Below, piece after piece: positions 35,517 to 42,887 of a DNA stretch of 64,000 nt; position 1 is the stretch's first letter; every line of letters starts with the position of its first letter. The stretch lies in assembly GCA_019057865.1 (NCBI GenBank), contig JAHLWP010000003.1:62001-126000 (forward strand), read 5' to 3'. The notes beneath the pieces were generated by a model, which saw only the letters and a program-made list of their open reading frames with translations, had not been told where the DNA came from and ran no database searches. The translations under genes and the position numbers were made by a program. This DNA comes from Promethearchaeota archaeon. GTDB lineage: Archaea > Asgardarchaeota > Lokiarchaeia > Sigyniarchaeales > SOKP01.

Positions 35517-36704
35517 TTAAATTATTTTTAATTTTTTACCGATTTTTTCTATAGCGCTTAAAGCAGTATTTAAATCGTCTTTAGTTAATAACGCATTCAT
35601 TTGGACTCTAATTCTGGAAAGTTCTTTAGCAACCATAGGAAATACAATAGGTGTTCCATATATATTTTCTTCTTCAAATAAAACTCGTGCTAATTCTTGT
35701 GCTTTCCCAGGATCCCCTATAATTAAAGGAATTATTGGAGTTTCTGAATTTCCTGTATTATAACCCATATTTTGGACTTCTTTCTTAAAATAATTCGTAT
35801 GATCCCATACTCTTTTAACATGTTCAGGTTCAGTTTCAACTACTTCAATTGAAGCAATGCAAGCAGCAACTACTCCGGGAGGATGTGCTGTGCTAAGTAA
35901 ATAGGTTCGACTTTTATTTGCACAAAACTCTATTAAATCCTTAGATCCTGCAACTGTCCCTCCAAATACGCCAAAACCTTTGCTCATCGAGCCACCTTCT
36001 ATATGTACTTTACCTTGCAGATTGAAATGGGCTACAATTCCCCGTCCATTTCCCAAAACACCCTCTCCATGACAATCATCAACGAAAATCATTGCTCCAA
36101 ATTCCTCTGCAACTTTTGCGATGTCTCCTAATGGGGCAATATCTCCATCCATTGAAAAGACACCATCAGTTATAATACAAATTCTTCTTGCTCTTTCCTT
36201 CTCAGCTTCCTTTAATTGATTCTCTAAATCTGATGTATCTCTATGTTTATATATTATCCTTTTAGCGCCAGATAATCTAACACCATCAATAATAGATCCA
36301 TGGTTTAATTCATCTGAGACTACGATATCTGGTTTTCCAACTAACATAGGTATTAATCCTGAATTGACGGCATATCCTGTTTGACATAATAATGATGCTT
36401 CTACTTCTTTGAATTTAGCAAATTTCTCTTGAAATATTTTGGTTAAATCAAATGAGCCAGCAATAACGGGGACAGCTCCAGCTCCAGCACCATATTTTCT
36501 CGTTGCATCAATAGCGGCTTGTATTACTTTTGGATGCGATGCTAGTCCAAGGTAATTATTTGTATTTAACATTAATACTTTTTTTCCATCCACTACGGAA
36601 TGGGGTTTTGAACCCTCCTCAAGATATCTAATAATCCATTCAAGATTTTTATTTCTTAAGTCCTTCATCTCTTCTTTTAGAAATGCTACTGGATCTCTTT
36701 TCAT
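35517..36704 (-). CDS. kbl: 2-amino-3-ketobutyrate CoA ligase (glycine C-acetyltransferase)
   Basis: The 395-residue PLP enzyme of the alpha-oxoamine synthase family has NTNNYLGLASHPKVI, GSFDLTKIFQEKFA, DELNHGSIIDGVRLSGA, DDCHGEGVLG and the Schiff-base lysine in GSMSKGFGVFGG. It cleaves 2-amino-3-ketobutyrate with CoA to glycine and acetyl-CoA. The divergent neighbour at 36892 encodes SDR-type threonine dehydrogenase, which makes that substrate, so this is a threonine-degradation pair. AONS-type BioF is the other possible call, but the partner decides it. Confidence 0.92.
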   Translation of the reverse strand: MKRDPVAFLKEEMKDLRNKNLEWIIRYLEEGSKPHSVVDGKKVLMLNTNNYLGLASHPKVIQAAIDATRKYGAGAGAVPVIAGSFDLTKIFQEKFAKFKEVEASLLCQTGYAVNSGLIPMLVGKPDIVVSDELNHGSIIDGVRLSGAKRIIYKHRDTSDLENQLKEAEKERARRICIITDGVFSMDGDIAPLGDIAKVAEEFGAMIFVDDCHGEGVLGNGRGIVAHFNLQGKVHIEGGSMSKGFGVFGGTVAGSKDLIEFCANKSRTYLLSTAHPPGVVAACIASIEVVETEPEHVKRVWDHTNYFKKEVQNMGYNTGNSETPIIPLIIGDPGKAQELARVLFEEENIYGTPIVFPMVAKELSRIRVQMNALLTKDDLNTALSAIEKIGKKLKII

Positions 36705-36891
36705 TTAATCACCATATTATAATTTGATATTATTTAAAATGTATTAATTAAACCGTTATAGTCTTATATATTTTTTATTAAATAAAGTTTTATCAATATC
36801 AAATTAAGAATGATTTCTATAAAAATAAAGTCATAAAACTTTTTTATTTGACTATACTATGAATAATACTAAATGCTTTTAAATTAAGAGA

Positions 36892-37845
36892 ATGATAAAA
36901 ATGAGAAGAATTCTTGTAATTGGTTCATGTGGTCAAATTGGCAGTGAATTAGTACCCGCACTTAGAGAGAAATATGGAAATGATAATATAATAGCTACGG
37001 GACGTCGCACACCTCCGCCAAAAGAACTCAAGGAAGGTGGACCATTTATCTATTTAGACGCATTAGAAATAGATGCCCTTAAAAGAGTTTTCTATGAATA
37101 TGAGATAGATACAATCTTTCATATGGCCTCAATTCTTTCAGCCACAGGAGAAAAAATACCTCAAACTGCTTGGGATATAAACATGAATGGATTAATTAAT
37201 ATTCTCGAAACAAGTAGAAATTATAAAATAAAAAATATAATTTGGCCAAGTTCAATTGCAGCATTTGGACCTACTACTCCAAGAGATAATACACCAAATA
37301 TTACTATATTACAGCCCACAACTATGTATGGGATAACTAAAGTTGCTGGGGAGCTCTTAGCAGAATATTATTACAAAAAATATGGGCTTGATACTCGTTC
37401 AATGAGGTTACCTGGTATAATTAGTAGTGAGACACTTCCCAGTGGAGGTACAACCGATTATGCTGTTGAGATTTTTTATGAAGCCATTAAGAAAAAGCAA
37501 TATAGTTGTTTTTTAAAAGAAGATACAGTCTTACCTATGATGTATATGCCAGACTGCCTTAAATGTATGATTGATCTCTTAGAAGCAGAAGCTTCAAAGT
37601 TAAAACGTCGAGTATATAATGTTACAGGGATGAGTTTCTCAGCAGGTGAATTAGCGTTTGAAATAAAAAGGCATATTCCTGAATTTAAAATAGAATATAA
37701 ACCTGATTTTAGACAAGAAATTGCGGATTCCTGGCCAAAATCAATTAATGATTCCCTAGCCCGTGAAGAATGGGGTTGGAATCCTAGTTTTAATCTTGCA
37801 TCAATGACGAAGGATATGATTGAGAAATTAAGTAGAAGAATGTAA
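36892..37845 (+). CDS. SDR-type L-threonine 3-dehydrogenase
   Basis: The 317-residue extended SDR protein has VIGSCGQIGSELVPALR (cofactor glycines), FHMASILSATGE, SSIAAFGPTTP, the catalytic YGITK and the family end EEWGWNPSFNL. This combination is typical of UDP-galactose epimerase-like threonine dehydrogenases, which oxidise L-threonine with NAD. It is divergent from kbl across a 187-bp region that should hold promoters for both. The start may be the ATG at 36892 or at 36901, with the core beginning at MRRILV. Confidence 0.9.
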   Translation: MIKMRRILVIGSCGQIGSELVPALREKYGNDNIIATGRRTPPPKELKEGGPFIYLDALEIDALKRVFYEYEIDTIFHMASILSATGEKIPQTAWDINMNGLINILETSRNYKIKNIIWPSSIAAFGPTTPRDNTPNITILQPTTMYGITKVAGELLAEYYYKKYGLDTRSMRLPGIISSETLPSGGTTDYAVEIFYEAIKKKQYSCFLKEDTVLPMMYMPDCLKCMIDLLEAEASKLKRRVYNVTGMSFSAGELAFEIKRHIPEFKIEYKPDFRQEIADSWPKSINDSLAREEWGWNPSFNLASMTKDMIEKLSRRM

Positions 37846-37861
37846 ATAAGAAATTCTTATT
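37845..37861. terminator. Palindrome between convergent gene ends
   Basis: AATAAGAA and TTCTTATT flank one A, between the stop codons of the threonine dehydrogenase and ferredoxin-like genes. The loop is too short for a good hairpin, so termination is a weak call. Confidence 0.25.
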
Positions 37862-37864
37862 TTA

Positions 37865-38959
37865 TTATTTCTTTCTTAATTGTTGTTTCTTATTCATGAT
37901 TTGTGAATAGAGATCTTCCATTGTAGAAGGAGGTATCATTTCTTCCTCTTTCTTTTTGAGCTGAATTGCTCCTTCTGGACAAGTAGGAACACATGCTCCA
38001 CAACCAATGCATCGTTTTAAGATGACTTTTGCTAGATTATCAACAAGTTTTATAGCATTTGTCTGGCATCGTTCAACACAAGTTCCACACCCTGCACATA
38101 AATCAGGATTAATTTCAGATTGGAAATTGCTTGGAATGATCCTAGCCGGACGTGGAAGCATTTGTAGTTTTGTTAAAATTATACAACAACAGCCACAACA
38201 AGTACATATAAATTCTGGATTTTTGGTATTTCCTGATTGTAGAACTAAACCATCATTCACGGCTTTTTGTAATATTTCTAAAGCTTCTTCTTTATTTATA
38301 GAGCGTGCCCACTCTTCATTTATAAATAATTGCCCTATTGTTCCAAAATATAAACAACTCTCTCTTAGTGATGTTTTTTTGCATGGTTGACTCATAAGAT
38401 CTTTTGCTTGACGACAGAGACAATTTGCTACACCAATAGGTTCCTCAGAGTTCTCAATTACTTGCCTTATTTCATCATAATTTGCTATACGTTGTTCAGG
38501 CGCAATACTCTGCTCTATAGGTATAGTACGAAACTGTGATATTTTTGTACCTAATAATTCAGCACCAAATGTAGTTACCAAATACTCCTCAAAAGCTTCT
38601 AAGAATTCTAGTGTAACTTTATCTACTTGATATTCATAAATTCCAACTACAAGTGGAATATTAGCATAGAGTCTTTTACCATCCTCTTTTTTATATTTTA
38701 TTAAACCTTTTTTAATCATACTATCAAGAGTTTGCTCTAAATATTCAATTGATATTTCCCCATCATTAAAACGACTGTAAATATTCTCGAGTGTATCATA
38801 ATCCCAACTTAATTTTGTTGCTATGAATGCTTCTTTTTCTGTAAAAAGATGTTTCAACATTCTTAATTCAACACCAGACATTGATGCAGGAAATCCTATA
38901 GGGAATTGATCTAAGTGTTTTTGCAATTCTTGATATATATCCTGTTCTGTATCTGTCAT
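37865..38959 (-). CDS. Winged-helix and ferredoxin-domain iron-sulfur protein
   Basis: The 364-residue protein begins with helical winged-helix-like sequence (SGVELRMLKHLFTEKEAFIATKLS, LDSMIKKGLIKYKKE). It continues with a Cys-rich middle (GVANCLCRQ, ESCLYFG, CTCCGCCC) and ends with two 4Fe-4S ferredoxin motifs: CAGCGTCVERC and CIGCGACVPTC. Similar proteins in methanogens and anaerobic bacteria are electron-transfer or sensor proteins. The CTCCGCCC run is striking and may hold another cluster. The redox partner is unknown. Single gene, convergent with threonine dehydrogenase. Confidence 0.85.
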   Translation of the reverse strand: MTDTEQDIYQELQKHLDQFPIGFPASMSGVELRMLKHLFTEKEAFIATKLSWDYDTLENIYSRFNDGEISIEYLEQTLDSMIKKGLIKYKKEDGKRLYANIPLVVGIYEYQVDKVTLEFLEAFEEYLVTTFGAELLGTKISQFRTIPIEQSIAPEQRIANYDEIRQVIENSEEPIGVANCLCRQAKDLMSQPCKKTSLRESCLYFGTIGQLFINEEWARSINKEEALEILQKAVNDGLVLQSGNTKNPEFICTCCGCCCIILTKLQMLPRPARIIPSNFQSEINPDLCAGCGTCVERCQTNAIKLVDNLAKVILKRCIGCGACVPTCPEGAIQLKKKEEEMIPPSTMEDLYSQIMNKKQQLRKK

Positions 38960-39112
38960 CTTTTTCTTTCGAAAATGCCATTCAAATTTAAAAAAATAGT
39001 TAAAATAATATTCTTCATATACTTTTTTAAATGTAATTATAAATCATGGTAATTTCTAATTTTTAATCATAATTGTCAATGTTATAAACTATTAATCAAG
39101 GAGGTATACAGA

Positions 39113-39883
39113 ATGAAAATTATATTCCATGAGAGATATTACAATTCAGAATATGCTTGGGATCCTGCTGCTTCTTCTGGACGTTTAGAGGGTATAATGG
39201 ATATTCTATCAAAAAATAAAGAATATGAAATAATAATGCCCAAACCCGCAACCGAGAAAGATATTTTGAGGGCTCATACTAATAGGCATGTCCAAGGTAT
39301 AAAAAAAGATGGATTATTATTTGAACTAGCTTCTCTTGCGGCAGGTGGAGCAATATTAGCGGCAAAAGAAGGATATAATGGGAATCCAACTTTTGCGGTT
39401 ATAAGACCCCCTGGTCACCATGCTTCAGCTGATTCATGCTGGGGTTTTTGTTATTTTAATAATATTAGTATAAGCTTATTAAAGCTCTATTCGGAGGGTA
39501 AAATAAAATCAGCATTTATTTTGGATTTCGACCTTCATACGGGGGACGGGAATATAAATATCTTGACAAACAGAGACGATGATTTCAGAGTTAAAATTCT
39601 TAATCCATATTCTAGTGGTAGAACTGGTTATTTAAAAGAAGTAAAAGCATATACGCAAGATTTGCATGATATTGATATTTTTGTAGCGAGTGCAGGATTC
39701 GATCAAGGAATAGAAGATTGGGGAAATCTTTTATACCCAGAAGATTACTTTGAATTAGGAAGTTTAATGAAGAAATACTCTGAAAAATTATGTGAAGGAA
39801 GACGGTATGCCTTATTAGAAGGTGGATATAATCATAGCGTACTGCCTAAAAATGTAGATTCATTTTGCCAAGGTTTCAAATAA
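39113..39883 (+). CDS. Histone deacetylase-family hydrolase (short)
   Basis: The 256-residue protein has RPPGHH (98-103), the zinc ligands Asp140 and His142 in LDFDLHTGDG, and Asp197 in SAGFD; LLEGGYN follows. This is the arginase/deacetylase fold of HDACs, acetoin utilisation proteins and acetylpolyamine hydrolases. It is about 80 residues shorter than usual, with the region between the second metal motif and SAGFD reduced. The second His of the usual HHGDG is Thr here. Substrate could be acetyl-lysine or acetylated polyamines. Confidence 0.87.
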   Translation: MKIIFHERYYNSEYAWDPAASSGRLEGIMDILSKNKEYEIIMPKPATEKDILRAHTNRHVQGIKKDGLLFELASLAAGGAILAAKEGYNGNPTFAVIRPPGHHASADSCWGFCYFNNISISLLKLYSEGKIKSAFILDFDLHTGDGNINILTNRDDDFRVKILNPYSSGRTGYLKEVKAYTQDLHDIDIFVASAGFDQGIEDWGNLLYPEDYFELGSLMKKYSEKLCEGRRYALLEGGYNHSVLPKNVDSFCQGFK

Positions 39884-39928
39884 ATCATAAGAAGTAAAAT
39901 ATGAAAAGAATTATAAAATTAAAAATAA

Positions 39929-41053
39929 TTAGCCTTTGAAATAATTCAAGACTTTTTTCATACAACTAAATGAGCTTTTAATTTTCGACATATCAGCTAA
40001 ATACGTTGTATTATAAAATACGATATGTTTTAAGCCTACTTTAGCATATTCTTCAATTTTGCTTATTATTTCATCAGGAGTTCCATGCATTATATTATCA
40101 TCACACATTTTTTTTGGTATTTTATTAATTGCTTCTAAAACAGTTTCTCGATCGTATCGTGTTGGGATATAATCGAGCAATCCATAAAAATCTTCCCCAA
40201 AAGGATGTGTAATACCATATTCTTTAAAAACCGCGTTTGGGAAGGTTAATAAATTATTTTTTATAACAGGAGTCTCTATTAAATCATCACATAAATTATG
40301 ATCTTCATCAATAACTAAATAATTCCAAAGACCAGGAGTTATATCATCTGGGTTTCTCCCCGCTTTTTTTGCAGAATTTCGAATATGGTCCAATCTAAGC
40401 TTATAAGAAGGAGGATCAGAATATGCAGGTAACCATCCATCTCCTAATCTCCCCGTTATGTCAAGCATTTTTGGTCCATGAGCTGCAATCCATATAGGAG
40501 GGTATATTCCTTCCTTGTAAGGTTTTATTGTGAGAACAGCATCCTTTATTTTCCAAAACGCTCCATCATAACTCACTTTTTTATAATTTTCCCACAATAA
40601 CCTTATAATTTTAATAGCTTCTTCTAATCTACTAACGGGCTTATCCCATTTAATACCGTAAGGGATTACATTTTCTCCTTCTCCTGCTCCTATGCCTAAA
40701 ATTACTCTACCTTTAGAGATTCGATCTTGAGTTAATAATGTTTGAGCTAGAACTGCAGGATGTCTTCTAAAAGTTTCGGTAACGCTTGTGCCTAATATTA
40801 TCCTGTTAGTATTCCATGCTGCAACAGCCATTATAGAATATACTTCATGAAAAAAATGGGGATCTTCTTGAAAAGCTGCTGCTTTAATAAGATCTGGAGT
40901 CCAAATTGATTCAGGAGTCCAACCCATTATATGATCAGCCATCCAGATCGAATCATAACCAATTTCTTCAATCCTTTTTATGCCTTCAATTCCCTTATCA
41001 ATCGGTCCAACAAAACTGCCTTCCGTTCCTATTTTTATATCGCTAATGTCCAT
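39929..41053 (-). CDS. LLM-class flavin/F420-dependent oxidoreductase (1)
   Basis: The 374-residue luciferase-like TIM-barrel protein has IGYDSIWMADHIMG, ILGTSVTETFRRHPAVLAQ, RISKGRVILGIGAGEGENVIPYG and WIAAHGPKMLDITGRLGDGW. The family includes F420-dependent glucose-6-phosphate dehydrogenases and methylene-tetrahydromethanopterin reductase (Mer). The GAGE/NVIPYG loop fits F420-binding members. A Mer-like role is possible given the MtrH homologue at 1146, but it is not supported by further motifs here. Divergent from a paralogue at 41214. Confidence 0.87.
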   Translation of the reverse strand: MDISDIKIGTEGSFVGPIDKGIEGIKRIEEIGYDSIWMADHIMGWTPESIWTPDLIKAAAFQEDPHFFHEVYSIMAVAAWNTNRIILGTSVTETFRRHPAVLAQTLLTQDRISKGRVILGIGAGEGENVIPYGIKWDKPVSRLEEAIKIIRLLWENYKKVSYDGAFWKIKDAVLTIKPYKEGIYPPIWIAAHGPKMLDITGRLGDGWLPAYSDPPSYKLRLDHIRNSAKKAGRNPDDITPGLWNYLVIDEDHNLCDDLIETPVIKNNLLTFPNAVFKEYGITHPFGEDFYGLLDYIPTRYDRETVLEAINKIPKKMCDDNIMHGTPDEIISKIEEYAKVGLKHIVFYNTTYLADMSKIKSSFSCMKKVLNYFKG

Positions 41054-41062
41054 ATAATCACA

Positions 41063-41107
41063 ATTTATAACAATAGTTATCTCATTTAAAATCTATTTAT
41101 AACAATA
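41063..41107. repeat. Paired 13-base direct repeat in the divergent LLM promoter region
   Basis: ATTTATAACAATA occurs at 41063-41075 and 41095-41107 in the 160-bp gap between the two divergent luciferase-like genes. The spacing of 32 bases is three helical turns, so a shared operator is possible. Confidence 0.4.
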
Positions 41108-41213
41108 ATTAAATTAGGTCTAAAATTTTAATATAACTTTTGGTTTTCTTAAATATACAATTAAGGCAAACAGTTTAATTGAAGTTTATAAAATATTGTA
41201 AATTTAATAAATT

Positions 41214-42251
41214 ATGAGATTTAGTTTTCATATTCCTGTGCCAACTCCTCGTCTTGAATATATGTTCGAAGGAACAAAAAGGGCTGAGGAATGTGGTTTT
41301 TTTGGAATTTTTTATGCAGATCACACAGCAATGTTGCCTCCAGGACCAGGAACTTGTTATGATGCATATTGCTTTTTATCATCTTTAGCAATGATAACAA
41401 AAAAACTTAAATTATGTACTGGTGTTTCTGATTGTCATCGCTTTCACCCAGCATTAATGGCACATAAAGTAGCTACTTTAGATCAAATTTCTAATGGAAG
41501 AGGTATGATAGGGCTCGGAGCAGGTGAAGCAATGAATATTGATATGTATGGATTAAATAGAAAGAGATCTGTTTCAAAATTACGGGAATATATTATCTTA
41601 ATGAGAAAATTTTGGACTAAAAAAAGAATTAACAAAAAAAGTGAATTCTGGGGGGAAATAAAAAATGCTTATATTCAAATAAAACCAGTTCAGAAGAATC
41701 CACCGATTTATGTTGCTGCTAATGGTCCAAAAACTCGTCAATTAACTGGAGAATTAGCAGATGGATGGTATCCGCTTTACCAACCACCATGGCTCTATAA
41801 GAAAAATTACAGAGAAGTCTTTAATGCAGCAAAAAAGGCTGGTCGGGATCCCTCTGAAATTGATTATGTATATGATTGTTTTGTAGCAATAGATGACAAT
41901 GATCCTGATAATGCAATAAAAAGATGTGAATTCTTTAAAACTTCTTATTTGTTAAATTCTTGGATTACAAATGAAGCATATCCAAATTTAAATCTACCTG
42001 AAAATTTTAATGTTCATGATTATGATATGAGTAGTAATATCACATCAGATTATCTAAATAACTTAAATCGATTACCTGAAACTATTATCCAGGATTTTAA
42101 CTGTTTAGGTACAACAGACGATGTTATTTCAAATATAGAAAAATATAAAGAAGCTGGAGCCACACACATTAGTATAATGAATAGAGGACCTGACCCTAAC
42201 AAAGTTTACGAAATTTTTCGAGATAAAATTATCCCCTATTTTAAAGAATAA
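41214..42251 (+). CDS. LLM-class flavin/F420-dependent oxidoreductase (2)
   Basis: The 345-residue protein is paralogous to the one at 39929: ECGFFGIFYADHTAM, LCTGVSDCHRFHPALMAHK, QISNGRGMIGLGAGEAMNIDMYG and YVAANGPKTRQLTGELADGW. It lacks the N-terminal GPIDKGIEG segment and has another loop (YDCFVAIDDNDPDNA) near residue 220. Its start MRFSFHIPVPTP is a clean ATG. The two genes are divergent and may form a regulated pair acting on related substrates. Cofactor is F420 or FMN; not decided. Confidence 0.87.
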   Translation: MRFSFHIPVPTPRLEYMFEGTKRAEECGFFGIFYADHTAMLPPGPGTCYDAYCFLSSLAMITKKLKLCTGVSDCHRFHPALMAHKVATLDQISNGRGMIGLGAGEAMNIDMYGLNRKRSVSKLREYIILMRKFWTKKRINKKSEFWGEIKNAYIQIKPVQKNPPIYVAANGPKTRQLTGELADGWYPLYQPPWLYKKNYREVFNAAKKAGRDPSEIDYVYDCFVAIDDNDPDNAIKRCEFFKTSYLLNSWITNEAYPNLNLPENFNVHDYDMSSNITSDYLNNLNRLPETIIQDFNCLGTTDDVISNIEKYKEAGATHISIMNRGPDPNKVYEIFRDKIIPYFKE

Positions 42252-42254
42252 TAG

Positions 42255-42268
42255 AAATAATATTATTT
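42255..42268. terminator. Palindrome followed by T run
   Basis: The perfect 14-base palindrome AAATAATATTATTT is followed by a T-rich run, between the convergent stops of the LLM and GNAT genes. The T run suits termination of the plus-strand gene. Confidence 0.35.
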
Positions 42269-42811
42269 TTAATTTTTTTTTTCTTTCCATTCTTCATTCA
42301 ATATACCCATAATGATTAGATCATGGTATTCTCCATTAATAAAATGTGCTTTTCTTTTTCGACCTTCTTCTATGAAACCTACTTTTTTATATAATTTTAT
42401 GGCAGGGATATTAAAATCATAAACACTTAACTGGAGCCTATTAAGATTTAGAGTATTAAAACCATAATTAATTAATAATTCCATCGCTTCTGTACCATAA
42501 CCTTTACTTTGTTCTGATTTTTCCCCGATCATTATACCGCATTCTCCCACTCTATTTTTCCAATCGATCTTGTGGATTCCGCAATTTCCTATGAGTTTTT
42601 CTGTTTTATCATTTAATGGAATGAGAATAGAGAAAAGAATGTCATTCTCTCTCTCTTTTAATGATTCAAACCATTCTTCTTCCATTTCTTTAGTCATAGG
42701 TCTAAATACTAGTAAGTATTGAGTTATTTCTGGATCATTTATCCATTTAAGAAAGGTATCTATGTATTCTCTTCTAGGTGGAGCAAGAATAACTTTTTTT
42801 CCTTTCAACAT
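42269..42811 (-). CDS. GNAT-family N-acetyltransferase (RimJ/RimL type)
   Basis: The 180-residue protein has the GNAT3 layout: the opening KKVILAPPRREYIDTFLKWIND, ECGIMIGEKSEQSKGYGTEAMELL (acetyl-CoA loop) and LSVYDFNIPAIKLYKKVGFIEEG. This subgroup acetylates protein N-termini or small amines such as spermidine. It is a single gene downstream of the LLM gene on the opposite strand. Substrate unknown. Confidence 0.9.
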   Translation of the reverse strand: MLKGKKVILAPPRREYIDTFLKWINDPEITQYLLVFRPMTKEMEEEWFESLKERENDILFSILIPLNDKTEKLIGNCGIHKIDWKNRVGECGIMIGEKSEQSKGYGTEAMELLINYGFNTLNLNRLQLSVYDFNIPAIKLYKKVGFIEEGRKRKAHFINGEYHDLIIMGILNEEWKEKKN

Positions 42812-42887
42812 ACAAAATTCTAATACAACTATAGAAAAAAATTTTATGCAATTATTAAAGAATGCAATAAAAAAGAAGAAAAGAAAT

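Noticed and set aside
38007..38390. Antisense frame of 127 codons in the ferredoxin-like gene
   Set aside because: It lies wholly opposite conserved cysteine motifs and has no own signal.
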